Shown: positions 44,577 to 53,546 of the stretch, one piece after another | Layout of the letters: each line of letters begins with the position of its first letter | How positions within the stretch are numbered: position 1 is the stretch's first letter | DNA from: Sphingomonas sp. 32-62-10 | GTDB lineage: Bacteria > Pseudomonadota > Alphaproteobacteria > Sphingomonadales > Sphingomonadaceae | Assembly (NCBI GenBank): GCA_002280555.1 | Contig: NCEE01000014.1 | Coordinates: forward strand, 18,152 to 82,151 | Direction of reading: 5' to 3' | Length of the DNA: 64,000 bases | Notes under the pieces: model-generated | The model's database searches: none | What the model was told of the DNA's origin: nothing | The model's input: only the letters and a program-made list of their open reading frames with translations | Program-made: the position numbers and the translations under genes

Positions 44577-45596
44577 ATGCACCGCTTCCGCTTTCCACTG
44601 ATCCTATCGATCGCCGCGCTGCTGTTGTTCGTGCCGGGCTGGTCCACGGTGCCCCGCCTGCCGCTGCTCGGGACCCGCGCGGCGTTCACGATCGAGCCGG
44701 TCCCGCTCTACCCCGAATCGCCAGCCAGGCGGCGGATTGGCGCGCTGATCTATGAACGCGGCTATCGACTGCGAAGCCCGGATCCGGCGTTCGGCAGCTT
44801 TTCGTCGCTGATCGTCGATGGCGATCGCTTCACCCTGCTGAGCGACGGCGGAAACATCGTGCGCTTTCGGGTCGATTCGAAAGGGCGCGTCGCCGATCGA
44901 AAATTCGCCGACTTGCCCGATGGTCCCGGCATCGGATGGGAAAAGAGCGACCGCGACAGCGAATCGATAACACGCGACCCGACTAGTGGCACGATTTGGG
45001 TTGGGTTCGAGAACAGCAACGCGATCTGGGCCTATTCGCCCGATCTGGCGAAATCGCTGCGTCATGTGGCACCACGTGCGATGCGTAAATGGCCGGTCAA
45101 TGGCGGGGCTGAGGCGATGGTGCGGCTACGCGATGGCAGTTTCATCGTGCTGTCCGAGGATGGCGACTGGCCGGGCACGAAGGGGCGGGCCGTCATCGGT
45201 ATTCGATTCGACGGGGATCCCACCCGGGCAAGCCGCCGGGGCTTCCGCTTCGGCTATCGCCCGCCCGTCGGCTACAAACCGACGGGCATTGCCGAACTGC
45301 CCGATGGCCGGTTGCTGGTGCTCAACCGTCGGTTCCGGGTGACAAGCGGTTTTCGGGTGGTGCTGACGCTTATCGATCCGCGCGCGATTGCGCCGGGAAA
45401 GATCGTCGCGGGACGGGTGCTGGCGCGATTCGCGCCGCCTGCCCTGTCGGATAATTATGAAGGGATCGCGGTCGTCCGCGAATCGACCGGACGCACCGCT
45501 ATCTGGATCGTGTCCGACGATAACCAGTCGTCGCTGCAGCAGAGCCTGCTGCTCAACTTCCGATTAGACGACGCGATGTTCTCACCGCGTCGTTAA
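44577..45596 (+). CDS. Phytase-like/esterase-like beta-propeller protein, exported
   Basis: 339 aa. An N-terminal hydrophobic segment (residues 5-20, FPLILSIAALLLFVPG) acts as a signal or anchor. The rest has repeated propeller-type strands (FSSLIVDGDRFTLLSDGG, RDSESITRDPTSGTIWVGFE, GAEAMVRLRDGSFIVLSEDG, YEGIAVVRES, IWIVSDDN), the signature of the 'esterase-like activity of phytase' domain. Activity is unproven in the family. An ATG at 44565 is an alternative start, four codons upstream. Divergent from the glycine-zipper gene with a 181-nt gap, in which I see no clear promoter. Confidence 0.82.
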   Translation: MHRFRFPLILSIAALLLFVPGWSTVPRLPLLGTRAAFTIEPVPLYPESPARRRIGALIYERGYRLRSPDPAFGSFSSLIVDGDRFTLLSDGGNIVRFRVDSKGRVADRKFADLPDGPGIGWEKSDRDSESITRDPTSGTIWVGFENSNAIWAYSPDLAKSLRHVAPRAMRKWPVNGGAEAMVRLRDGSFIVLSEDGDWPGTKGRAVIGIRFDGDPTRASRRGFRFGYRPPVGYKPTGIAELPDGRLLVLNRRFRVTSGFRVVLTLIDPRAIAPGKIVAGRVLARFAPPALSDNYEGIAVVRESTGRTAIWIVSDDNQSSLQQSLLLNFRLDDAMFSPRR

Positions 45597-45605
45597 ATCG
45601 CATAA

Positions 45606-45905
45606 TCAGGCAGCGGTAGCTGCCGGGGTCAGCTTCTTGCGGATGTCGCGCTTCAGGCGGCGTGCCTTCAGCGACAGCTGGTCGTCGGCGGTCTTCACCA
45701 GCCAATTGTCCAGGCCGCCGACATGCTCCACCGACCGCAGGCCGTTGGTCGACACGCGGAGCTTCACGCTGGTGCCCAGCGCGTCGGAGATCAGCGTCAC
45801 ATTCTGCAGGTTTGGCAGAAAAGTGCGCTTGGTCTTGTTGTTGGCGTGGGATACGTTGTGGCCCACCTGCCGGCCCTTGCCGGTCAGTTCGCAGATACGC
45901 GACAT
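45606..45905 (-). CDS. rpmB: 50S ribosomal protein L28
   Basis: 99 aa. The sequence [20 protein letters not shown], then [15 protein letters not shown] and [21 protein letters not shown], is typical of alphaproteobacterial L28, which has a C-terminal extension ([15 protein letters not shown]) compared with E. coli. The start is ATG 45905; AGGA lies about 9 nt upstream. It stands alone on the minus strand, convergent with the phytase-like gene. Confidence 0.97.
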   Translation of the reverse strand: MSRICELTGKGRQVGHNVSHANNKTKRTFLPNLQNVTLISDALGTSVKLRVSTNGLRSVEHVGGLDNWLVKTADDQLSLKARRLKRDIRKKLTPAATAA

Positions 45906-46012
45906 TGCTTGAATTCCTGAATTCTGGTTGCCCGGAAAGAGGGCGCGGATAGCCAGTTCGAACGACATGCGGCGTTATTACGCAAACGATCTGATCATCT
46001 GAAGGAAGATAT

Positions 46013-46294
46013 ATGATGCGCGCACTCCTCATTCTCGTCGGGCTTGCCGCCCTTGTCGTTGTAGGCGCCTGGTCGCTTGGCCTGGTTAGCATTGATCAGA
46101 GCAAGGTGGCGCAGGCCCCGGCGCTCAAACTCGAAGGTGGTCAGGTCCCCGAATTCACGATGAACATGGCGAAGATCGAATTCGGTACCGAAAACAAGTC
46201 GATCGAAGTGCCCACGGTTGGCACGACGACGCAGACGATCGCGGTGCCGACCGTTTCGGTCGAAAAGCCTGCTAACGCGCAGGACGCCAAATAA
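46013..46294 (+). CDS. Small membrane-anchored protein, unknown
   Basis: 93 aa. One N-terminal helix (residues 3-22, ALLILVGLAALVVVGAWSLG) anchors a periplasmic tail with a repeated Thr/Val-rich motif (IEVPTVGTTTQ and IAVPTVSVE). It starts at ATG 46013 behind AAGGAAG. The stop shares one nt with the start of the Pmp3-like gene (TAATG), so the two are co-translated. I recognise no family. Confidence 0.75.
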   Translation: MMRALLILVGLAALVVVGAWSLGLVSIDQSKVAQAPALKLEGGQVPEFTMNMAKIEFGTENKSIEVPTVGTTTQTIAVPTVSVEKPANAQDAK

Positions 46295-46488
46295 TGCAGC
46301 CTGCCCGCCTGGATCGCGCCGAACCGGTGACGATCCTGGCGGCGGTGCTGTTGCCGCCGCTGGGAGTGTTTCGTGCCTTTGGGCCGGGGCGTGACTTTGC
46401 GATTGCCTGTGGGATGACGCTGGCTGGGTATCTGCCCGGGATGGCGTTCGCGCTGATCCGGGTGCTTGGACCGCGGCAACGAGCCTAG
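46294..46488 (+). CDS. YqaE/Pmp3-family membrane protein
   Basis: 64 aa with two hydrophobic helices. The segment ILAAVLLPPLGVFRAFGPGRDF and the following GYLPGMAFALIRV match the Pmp3/YqaE (UPF0057) pattern. Plant and yeast members affect membrane potential and salt tolerance; the bacterial role is unclear. The start overlaps the previous stop by one nt. tadA follows 33 nt later. Confidence 0.85.
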   Translation: MQPARLDRAEPVTILAAVLLPPLGVFRAFGPGRDFAIACGMTLAGYLPGMAFALIRVLGPRQRA

Positions 46489-46521
46489 CAAAATCCTGCA
46501 TGATCGGCGCATAAGTGGGGG

Positions 46522-46971
46522 ATGTTCCCCTTGCCCGATCCGATGCGCGCGGCGCTGGCAGCGGCGCGCGATGCCGCTGCAGCGGGAGAAGTGCCCGTCG
46601 GCGCCGTCATCGTCCAGGGCGGCCAGATCATCGCAACCGCTGCCAATGCCCCGCGCGCGCTGCATGATCCGACCGCTCACGCGGAAATCCTAGCGATTCG
46701 TGCGGCAGCGGCTGCGCTCGGCCGTGATCGGCTCGACGGGTGCGACCTGTGGGTAACGCTGGAGCCCTGTGCAATGTGTGCGGGTGCTATCAGCCATGCG
46801 CGCATCGACCGGCTTTATTATGCGGCGGACGATGCCAAGGGTGGCGCGGTTGCGCATGGCCCGCGATTTTTCACCCAGCCAACCTGCCATCACCGGCCTG
46901 AAATCTATCCCGGCATCGGTGAGGGGGAAGCGGCGGCGCTGCTCCGCGCCTTTTTCGCCGAGCGTCGATAA
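46522..46971 (+). CDS. tadA: tRNA-specific adenosine deaminase TadA
   Basis: 149 aa. It converts adenosine 34 to inosine in tRNA-Arg(ACG). The cytidine-deaminase zinc site is complete: His53 and Glu55 in DPTAHAEI, Cys83 and Cys86 in EPCAMCAGAI. The VPVGAVIV segment at residues 24-31 is conserved. The start is ATG 46522. It is essential in most bacteria. Confidence 0.95.
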   Translation: MFPLPDPMRAALAAARDAAAAGEVPVGAVIVQGGQIIATAANAPRALHDPTAHAEILAIRAAAAALGRDRLDGCDLWVTLEPCAMCAGAISHARIDRLYYAADDAKGGAVAHGPRFFTQPTCHHRPEIYPGIGEGEAAALLRAFFAERR

Positions 46972-47055
46972 GCATAACCCAGGCTGGCGCTGCGCCTAAT
47001 TCATCCCGCTCTGTTGTGCGCGGCGCCGATGTGCGGCAAAGAGCATCGCAGCGCC

Positions 47056-48369
47056 ATGGCACCGCTTCCCCCCTTTCCCTGGATCGACGTCGCGATCATC
47101 GCGGCCCTTGTTGTCCTGAACGGCGTCTTTGCGATGTCCGAACTGGCGATCGTCTCGTCGCGTCGCGCGCGGCTGGAGGCGATGGCGCGCGCGCAGGTGC
47201 GCGGGGCCCGTGCGGCATTGCTGCTCGCATCGGACCCGGGCAAATTCCTGTCGACGGTGCAGATCGGCATCACGCTCATTGGGATCATCGCTGGTGCCTA
47301 TTCGGGTGCGAGCCTGGGTGCACCGGTGGGCGCCCGGCTGGCCGCGCTCGGCATGAGCCAGCCGCTCGCCTTGTCGGTGGGCTTTGCGATTGTCATCGGG
47401 CTGACGACTTATGCATCGCTGGTGATCGGGGAACTGGTGCCAAAGCAGTTCGCGTTGCGCGCGCCAGAGGCGATTGCGGTGGTGATGGCCGTGCCGATGC
47501 AGTGGCTGGCGGTGGCGACCGCGCCCGTCGTGTGGCTGCTCGATTCGACCAGTGCGGGGTTGTTCTGGCTGTTGCGCGTGCAGCGCGAATCGCAGGATCA
47601 TGTGACGGCGGAGGAGCTGCATATGATCGTCGCCGAAGCCTCCAAATCGGGCGTGATCGAGGAGCATGAGCGATCGATCATCTCCGGCGTCGTCCGGCTG
47701 GCCGATCGCCCCGCGCGCGAAGTAATGACGCCGCGCACTGACATCGAATGGCTCGATGTTGATCTTGACGAGGCCGGGATTCGCCACGCGCTGATGACCG
47801 CCACGCACACCCGGCTGCCGGTGGTTGAGGGGTCGGTCGATGCCGTGATCGGCGTCGTGCAGGCGCGCGATATCGTGGCGGCGGTATTTGCGGGCGAACC
47901 GCTCAATCTGCGCAACCTAATGCGCAAGGCGCCGGTGGTGCTCGATCAGCTCGATGCGATGGACGTGCTGAATGCACTGCGCCGCGCGGAGGTGCCGATG
48001 GCGCTGTTGCATGACGAATATGGCCATTTCGAAGGCATCGTGACGCCGGCCGATCTGTTGTCCGCGATCGCCGGTGAATTCGCGTCCGATGCCGATCCTG
48101 ATGATGAACCAAGCGTCGTGGTGCGCGATGATGGCACGCTGCTCGTCGCGGGGCAGATGGCGGTTGATGCGCTGGCCGACCGGATCGGCATCGATCTGCC
48201 CGAAGACCGCGATTACGCCACCGTTGCGGGGCTTGCGCTGGCGGTGTTCCGCCATTTGCCCGGTGAGGGCGAAAGCTTCGTCGAACAGGGTTGGAAATTC
48301 GAAGTCGTCGACCTCGACGGTCGCCGGATCGACAAGCTGCTGGTGAGCGCCGTGGTGCGCGGGGATTAG
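47056..48369 (+). CDS. Hemolysin-type CNNM/CorC family protein (DUF21, CBS pair, CorC_HlyC)
   Basis: 437 aa. Order of domains: an N-terminal DUF21 membrane part with four helices (VAIIAALVVLNGVFAMSELAIV, QIGITLIGIIAGAYSG, TYASLVIGELVPKQFALR), two CBS repeats (VMTPRTDIEWLDVD to about residue 340, with LLHDEYGHFEGIVTPADLL) and a C-terminal CorC_HlyC transporter-associated domain. Despite the name, the family is linked to Mg/Co homeostasis. The start is ATG 47056, 84 nt after tadA. Confidence 0.9.
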   Translation: MAPLPPFPWIDVAIIAALVVLNGVFAMSELAIVSSRRARLEAMARAQVRGARAALLLASDPGKFLSTVQIGITLIGIIAGAYSGASLGAPVGARLAALGMSQPLALSVGFAIVIGLTTYASLVIGELVPKQFALRAPEAIAVVMAVPMQWLAVATAPVVWLLDSTSAGLFWLLRVQRESQDHVTAEELHMIVAEASKSGVIEEHERSIISGVVRLADRPAREVMTPRTDIEWLDVDLDEAGIRHALMTATHTRLPVVEGSVDAVIGVVQARDIVAAVFAGEPLNLRNLMRKAPVVLDQLDAMDVLNALRRAEVPMALLHDEYGHFEGIVTPADLLSAIAGEFASDADPDDEPSVVVRDDGTLLVAGQMAVDALADRIGIDLPEDRDYATVAGLALAVFRHLPGEGESFVEQGWKFEVVDLDGRRIDKLLVSAVVRGD

Positions 48370-48382
48370 GGTTTGAAGCGAT

Positions 48383-48426
48383 AAGGGCGAAGGTCAGTGT
48401 TACGGTGATCTGACGGTCGGCCCTTT
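48383..48426 (+). terminator. Terminator-like imperfect hairpin
   Basis: AAGGGC (48383-48388) pairs with GCCCTT (48420-48425), and an inner GTCAG/CTGAC pair (48393-48397, 48410-48414) continues the stem, with an unpaired bulge between. A short TTT run follows. It separates the CorC-like gene from the nucleotidyltransferase gene. Confidence 0.35.
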
Positions 48427-48453
48427 AGCGAATGGGTTGTTGACTTGCCGACG

Positions 48454-48960
48454 ATGCAGCTTGCAACGGTCTCAGCCCTATGTCGCGCTTTTGAAGCGGC
48501 CGGCCTCGATTACTGGATCGACGGCGGCTGGGGCGTGGATGCGCTGCTCGGTCGACAAACGCGTCCTCATTCCGATTTGGACCTCGCCGTTCATTTCGCA
48601 GATTTGAAGCGTTTTCAGCAAACGCTTACGGCGCTGGGGTATCAGCCTGTCGTTCAGCAGGACGGTCGGGAGTGGAATCCCGTGTTTCTTCATCCAATCG
48701 ACGGGTCGGTCGATCTCCATGGCTTTGATCTGAATGATGTTGGAGAAGCTGTCCTTGGTGCCCCAAGCGAGAATTCATTTTATCCTGCGGGTGCGCTTGA
48801 TGGCGTTGGCACATTGGACACCTTGCAGGTTCGCTGCATTGCCGCGCCATTTGTACTGGCTTTCCGAAATGGCTTTGAACCGCGCGCTGTCGATCATCAT
48901 GATGTTGCCGCTCTGTGCGCGCATTTTGGCCTGATGTGTCCTAGCCGCTTTCTGCCTTAG
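48454..48960 (+). CDS. Lincosamide/aminoglycoside nucleotidyltransferase-like protein
   Basis: 168 aa. DYWIDGGWGVDALLGRQTRP followed by HSDLDLAVHF is the nucleotidyltransferase signature of the Lnu(A)/ANT(2'')-like families, with the paired metal-binding Asp in SDLDL. The C-terminal segment AFRNGFEPRAVDHHDVAALCAHFG matches the end of these enzymes. It could adenylylate a drug or an unknown natural substrate; the sequence alone does not show resistance. The start is ATG 48454 or TTG 48445, with no clear ribosome site. Composition is slightly more AT-rich than the neighbours. Confidence 0.75.
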   Translation: MQLATVSALCRAFEAAGLDYWIDGGWGVDALLGRQTRPHSDLDLAVHFADLKRFQQTLTALGYQPVVQQDGREWNPVFLHPIDGSVDLHGFDLNDVGEAVLGAPSENSFYPAGALDGVGTLDTLQVRCIAAPFVLAFRNGFEPRAVDHHDVAALCAHFGLMCPSRFLP

Positions 48961-49057
48961 GGGACGAGCAGCGCCGCCAAGATCGCGGTCAGGGCAAATT
49001 TGCGGGCGGCACGCTTACAATCGGCACAATGTTGAGGCCAGGCGAGCCGAATTCGGT

Positions 49058-49609
49058 TTAACTCCCCAGCTTCCCGAACGCCGCTTCGAAACTGGCGACA
49101 TCGCCCGCCGCCAGCAGCTTCGCCTGTTCGATCCAGCGGTCGCGTGAGATCCGGCCTGCGAAACTGCCCATCTGCGCGTCGATATCGGCAATCTGGCCGG
49201 GTGAAAGTGCTGCGAGCTGATCGACGCTGGTGATCCCAAGCTCGCCAAGCCGCGCCGCTGCCTTGGGGCCAAGGCCCTTGAGGAGGGTTAGCGGTTGGCT
49301 GCTGCCGCTATCGGCAGGCAGGGGCGCTGCGGCTGCAACAGGGGCGTCAACCAAAGGCTCCACCATCGGTGTAGGCACTGCCGCCGCATCGGCCAAAACA
49401 GCGGCGACAGGCGCAGCTTCGGGCGCGTGCCCGGCAAGCGCGGCATGTTTTTCAGAATCCGCAACTTCGCTCGCCTTTGCCCACCGTCGCATCGTGCCCC
49501 ACCAGATCACGGCCAGCGCACACACCACCCCGATGGCAATCATGATAATCGTGAAGGTGGTCATGGCACCCGAATTTGCCGATGCGGCAGCGCTTAACAG
49601 GATCGTCAT
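49058..49609 (-). CDS. Membrane-anchored helix-hairpin-helix protein
   Basis: 183 aa. Residues 16-38 form a membrane helix (TTFTIIMIAIGVVCALAVIWW). An Ala/Pro/Val-rich linker follows, and residues about 107-183 form a helix-hairpin-helix module (LTLLKGLGPKAAARLGELG and ITSVDQLAALSPGQIADID), of the type often found in DNA-binding or protein-binding contexts. It starts at ATG 49609 with GGAG upstream, 16 nt after the purD stop, so it is co-transcribed with purD. The role is unknown. Confidence 0.72.
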   Translation of the reverse strand: MTILLSAAASANSGAMTTFTIIMIAIGVVCALAVIWWGTMRRWAKASEVADSEKHAALAGHAPEAAPVAAVLADAAAVPTPMVEPLVDAPVAAAAPLPADSGSSQPLTLLKGLGPKAAARLGELGITSVDQLAALSPGQIADIDAQMGSFAGRISRDRWIEQAKLLAAGDVASFEAAFGKLGS

Positions 49610-49625
49610 GGGGTCACTCCGTCTT

Positions 49626-50891
49626 TCAGCCGGGCTCGCGCGCAATCTCACGCCAGCCGATATCACGCCTGCAAAAGCCATCGGGAAAATCGATCGCCGC
49701 GACCGCCCGATAGGCCAAGGATTGCGCCGCCTGCACGCTTTCGCCCCGCGCCGTTACCGCGAGCACGCGCCCGCCGCTTGCCACCAGCGTATCACCCAGG
49801 GTTTTGGTTCCGGCCTGAAACACGCGCGCGCCTAAAGCTTCGGCGGCGTTTATCCCGCCAATCGTCCCGCCGGTGACGGGCGTGCCGGGATAGCCGCGCG
49901 CCGACATCACCACCGTCAACGCGACATCGTCTGAAAACACGGGCGCCGGACAATCGGCGAGCGTTCCGCGCGCGGTGGCGAGCATGATCGGCAGCAGGTC
50001 GCTGTCCAGCCGCATCATCAGCACCTGGCATTCGGGATCGCCGAAGCGGGCATTATATTCGATCAGCTTGGGGCCGTCAGCCGTGAGCATTAGCCCGGCA
50101 TAAAGCACCCCCGAAAAAGGCATTCCCGCCGCCGCCATTGCGCGCACGGTCGGCGCGATGATCTCGTCGATGGCGCGCTGCTCGAGCGCGGGGTTTAGCA
50201 CGCGCGCCGGGCTATACGCGCCCATGCCGCCGGTATTGGGGCCGGTATCGCCGTCCCCGACGCGTTTATGGTCCTGCGCGGAGCCGAAGGGGATGATCGC
50301 GGTGCCGTCCGTCAGCACAAACAGGCTCGCCTCTTCGCCCTCCAGAAACTCCTCGATCACCGCGTCGCCACCGGTTTTGCCGAACATGCCGTCGAGCGCG
50401 CCTTCGGCCTCCTCCCGCGTTGTGGCGATCGTCACGCCCTTTCCCGCCGCCAGCCCATCGGCCTTGATCACCACCGGCAGCCCGAAATCGCCCAAAGCCG
50501 CGAGCGCCCCGTCGCGCGAGGTGACGCGGGCATAGCGCGCGGTGGGGATTTTCGCGCGCTTGCACAGATCCTTGGTGAAGCCCTTCGATCCTTCGAGCTG
50601 CGCTGCCTTGGCGTCGGGCCCGAATACCGCGATCTTCATCGTCCGCAGATTATCCGCCAGCCCGTCAACCAGTGGTGCTTCGGGGCCGATCACGACGAGC
50701 TCGATCGAGTTGCGCAGGCAGAAATCGATGATCCCGCGATGGTCACTCGGGTCGATCGCGGCGATCGTCGCATGTTGGGCTATGCCGGGATTGCCGGGTG
50801 CGGCATAGAGCGTCGTCAGGGCCGGTGACTGCGCCAGCTTCCATGCCAGCGCATGCTCGCGGCCGCCCGATCCGATCAGCAGGACATTCAT
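49626..50891 (-). CDS. purD: Phosphoribosylamine-glycine ligase
   Basis: 421 aa. The second step of purine synthesis. ATP-grasp enzyme with [19 protein letters not shown] at the N-terminus, [57 protein letters not shown] and [13 protein letters not shown]. The start ATG occupies 50889-50891 on the minus strand and overlaps the ATG of xseA (50890-50892) on the plus strand by two nt, so each gene's promoter must lie within the other's coding sequence. Confidence 0.96.
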   Translation of the reverse strand: MNVLLIGSGGREHALAWKLAQSPALTTLYAAPGNPGIAQHATIAAIDPSDHRGIIDFCLRNSIELVVIGPEAPLVDGLADNLRTMKIAVFGPDAKAAQLEGSKGFTKDLCKRAKIPTARYARVTSRDGALAALGDFGLPVVIKADGLAAGKGVTIATTREEAEGALDGMFGKTGGDAVIEEFLEGEEASLFVLTDGTAIIPFGSAQDHKRVGDGDTGPNTGGMGAYSPARVLNPALEQRAIDEIIAPTVRAMAAAGMPFSGVLYAGLMLTADGPKLIEYNARFGDPECQVLMMRLDSDLLPIMLATARGTLADCPAPVFSDDVALTVVMSARGYPGTPVTGGTIGGINAAEALGARVFQAGTKTLGDTLVASGGRVLAVTARGESVQAAQSLAYRAVAAIDFPDGFCRRDIGWREIAREPG

Positions 50892-52278
50892 GTCAGTCAG
50901 TTTCCCCGATGAAAGCCCAGATACTGTAGGATCGCGGCTGGTAGCCGAGACGATCCCCGGCGACAATGCAGCGCCGTTGAGCGTTGGCGAGCTTTCGATG
51001 AAACTCAAGCGCTTCGTTGAGGGCGAGTTCGGCCATGTCCGGCTGCGCGGCGAAATATCGGGCTATAAGCGCGCCGTTTCGGGCCATGTCTATCTCGCAC
51101 TGAAGGATGAAAGCGCGGTGATCGACGGGGTGATCTGGAAAGGCGCGGCGAGCGCGCTGCCCTTCACGCCGCAGGACGGGATCGAAGTGATCGCGACCGG
51201 CAAGCTCACCACCTATCCCGGCCGCTCCAAATACCAGATCGTGATCGATCGGATGGAGCTGGCCGGCGAAGGCGCGTTGATGGCGCTGCTGGAGAAGCTG
51301 AAGGCCAAGCTGGCGGGCGAGGGGCTGTTCGATCCGTCGCGCAAAAAAGCCCTGCCGTTCCTGCCGCGTACGATTGGCGTCGTCACCTCGCCGACCGGCG
51401 CGGTGATCCGCGATATCCTCCACCGACTGGCGGATCGTTTCCCCAGTCATGTGATCGTCTGGCCAGTGGCAGTGCAGGGCGAAGGTGCTGCGGTGCAGAT
51501 TGTGCGCGCCGTGCGCGGCTTTGATGCGATCGCGCCCGGCGGTCCGGTGCCGCGCCCCGATCTGGTGATTGTCGCGCGCGGTGGCGGTTCGATCGAGGAT
51601 CTCTGGGCGTTCAACGAGGAAGCCGTGGTGCGCGCGATCGCCGATTGCTCGATCCCGGTCATTTCGGCGGTGGGGCATGAAACCGATACCAGCCTCTCCG
51701 ATTTCGCCGCTGATCTGCGCGCGCCGACGCCGACTGCCGCCGCTGAGATCGCGGTGCCGGTCCGCGCTGATCTGATCGCGACCGTGGCGAGCTATGCCCA
51801 GCGCGCCGAACGCTGTGTGCGACGCTATCAGGAGCGCGCGCGCGAACGGCTCGACGCGATGACGCGACTGATGCCGCGGCGCGATGCGCTGCTCGGCCCG
51901 CAGCGGCAAAAGGCCGATGATCTCGGTGCACGGCTCGATCGCGCGCTGGAGGCGCGGGTCGTGCGCGGGCGCACCCAGCTTGACCGGGTCGGCGCGGTAC
52001 TGCGCCCGGCGATGCTCGAACGGCAGCTGGCCAGCGCGCGCGATCGGCTGGGGCGGACAGTGCAACTGCTTGAGGCGGTGAACCCCAGCGGCTTGTTGAA
52101 GCGCGGCTATGTGCTGGTCGAGGCACGTGGCGGCGGAGTCGTTACCAGTGCGGCGCAGGCGCGCGGGGCGGGCGCGCTCACTCTCCATTTTGGGGATGGC
52201 AGCGTCGATGCGCGGGTTGAGCGGTCGGGCGCAAAGGCCTATGAAAAGCCCAAGACCGATCAGCCCAGCCTGCTATAG
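50890..52278 (+). CDS. xseA: Exodeoxyribonuclease VII large subunit
   Basis: 462 aa. It degrades single-stranded DNA with XseB. The N-terminal OB fold has [27 protein letters not shown], and the nuclease core has [36 protein letters not shown] and [29 protein letters not shown] coiled-coil C-terminal half follows, ending in KRGYVLVEA. The start at ATG 50890 overlaps the divergent purD start. No xseB is seen in the window. Confidence 0.95.
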   Translation: MSVSFPDESPDTVGSRLVAETIPGDNAAPLSVGELSMKLKRFVEGEFGHVRLRGEISGYKRAVSGHVYLALKDESAVIDGVIWKGAASALPFTPQDGIEVIATGKLTTYPGRSKYQIVIDRMELAGEGALMALLEKLKAKLAGEGLFDPSRKKALPFLPRTIGVVTSPTGAVIRDILHRLADRFPSHVIVWPVAVQGEGAAVQIVRAVRGFDAIAPGGPVPRPDLVIVARGGGSIEDLWAFNEEAVVRAIADCSIPVISAVGHETDTSLSDFAADLRAPTPTAAAEIAVPVRADLIATVASYAQRAERCVRRYQERARERLDAMTRLMPRRDALLGPQRQKADDLGARLDRALEARVVRGRTQLDRVGAVLRPAMLERQLASARDRLGRTVQLLEAVNPSGLLKRGYVLVEARGGGVVTSAAQARGAGALTLHFGDGSVDARVERSGAKAYEKPKTDQPSLL

Positions 52279-52321
52279 TGTTGGCGAAACGGCGCACCGG
52301 ATGCGCCCAGGAAAGCATGCC

Positions 52322-52522
52322 ATGTTGATGTCGAATACCGATCGCCCGGCCCGGCTCCATTATATGGCGAACAGCTTTCGTGTGCTCGCGCCGGGGGATC
52401 ACGTTGCCTGTGCTGTAACGGGAGAGCGGATCGGCCTTGATGCGCTGCGTTACTGGAGCGTGGCGTTGCAACAGCCTTATGCCAGCGCCGCCGTCGCGAT
52501 GGCGGCCATGTCCCCCGAATGA
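52322..52522 (+). CDS. DUF2093 protein
   Basis: 66 aa. RPARLHYMANSFRVLAPGDHV and ALRYWSVALQQPYASA match DUF2093, a small family restricted to alphaproteobacteria, of unknown function. The start ATG 52322 has AGGAAAG 7-8 nt upstream; ATG 52301 is an alternative. Its stop overlaps the start of the M23 gene (ATGA). Confidence 0.87.
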   Translation: MLMSNTDRPARLHYMANSFRVLAPGDHVACAVTGERIGLDALRYWSVALQQPYASAAVAMAAMSPE

Positions 52523-53526
52523 CCGGTCGGGGGGGGCAGTCGCCGGGGGGCACGACAGAAAAGCGCATGAAGCGCGGTCGCCGCTGGTTGGCGGGCATCG
52601 CGATCCTGGTTCTGCAGGGCAGCTGCATTGCCCCGGCAGCGGAGCGGCCCGGCCAGTCCGCTCCTGTGGTCCGCGCGCCGGTGACGGTCATGACTCAGTC
52701 GTCGCCCAAGCCGGACACGCCGTCACCATCATCATCGACCCAGCGATTGCTCACCCAAACCGGCTTTCGCCTGAGCGGGCCGATCATTCAGGGTGGTGCC
52801 GTGATTGGCAAAGCGCCGGCCGGCACCACATTTCTCAGCTTCAACGGGGCGCCCTTGACGCTGGCTGCCGATGGCCGCTTCCTGATCGCCTTTGATCGGG
52901 ATGCCCCGCCAACGGCAAGCCTGTCGGCAACGCTTGAGGATGGGCGGGTCGTGACTGAGGCATTGTCGGTCGCTCGGCGGTCCTGGAACATCGAACGGCT
53001 CGATAGTTTGCCGCGCTTTGCCCAGCCGACCGAGGAGTTTAACCGGCTGCGCCCGGCCGAGCTCGATCAGATCAACGCTGCCAGGCGGATCAGCGTCATC
53101 TCGGCGGGCTGGCAGCAACCCTTTCTATGGCCCGTGGTCGGGCGCTTGTCGGGGATGTTCGGCTCCCAGCGGATCTACAAAAATGGCGAGGCGGGCAGCT
53201 ATCATTCGGGCACCGATATTGCCCAGCCGGCCGGCACAACGGTGATGGCGCCTGCCGATGGCGTGGTGATCCTGGCCGCCGATCATCCCTTCACCTTGGA
53301 GGGCAATCTGCTGATGATCGATCACGGCATGGGGCTGAACAGCGCGTTTCTGCACCTGTCGCGGATCGATGTGCGGGTGGGCGAAACGGTGAAGCGCGGC
53401 CAGCCGATCGGCGCGGTCGGCATGTCAGGCCGCGCGACCGGCCCGCATCTCCACTGGAGCGTGAAATGGCGCGACAGCCGCATCGATCCGCTATTGCTGG
53501 CAGGGCCGATGCCGGTGGTGCGATAG
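52519..53526 (+). CDS. M23-family peptidase, exported
   Basis: 335 aa. A hydrophobic signal (WLAGIAILVLQGSC) is followed by a linker, a beta-rich region, and a LytM/M23 domain: the first zinc ligands in SYHSGTDIAQPAGTTV, and HLHW in ATGPHLHWSVKW. It should cleave peptidoglycan cross-links or activate an amidase. The Cys in LQGSC is not a convincing lipobox. The start is ATG 52519 (overlap with the DUF2093 stop) or ATG 52567 directly before the signal. Confidence 0.9.
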   Translation: MTGRGGQSPGGTTEKRMKRGRRWLAGIAILVLQGSCIAPAAERPGQSAPVVRAPVTVMTQSSPKPDTPSPSSSTQRLLTQTGFRLSGPIIQGGAVIGKAPAGTTFLSFNGAPLTLAADGRFLIAFDRDAPPTASLSATLEDGRVVTEALSVARRSWNIERLDSLPRFAQPTEEFNRLRPAELDQINAARRISVISAGWQQPFLWPVVGRLSGMFGSQRIYKNGEAGSYHSGTDIAQPAGTTVMAPADGVVILAADHPFTLEGNLLMIDHGMGLNSAFLHLSRIDVRVGETVKRGQPIGAVGMSGRATGPHLHWSVKWRDSRIDPLLLAGPMPVVR

Positions 53527-53546
53527 CGATGCGTGCATCGACCTGA

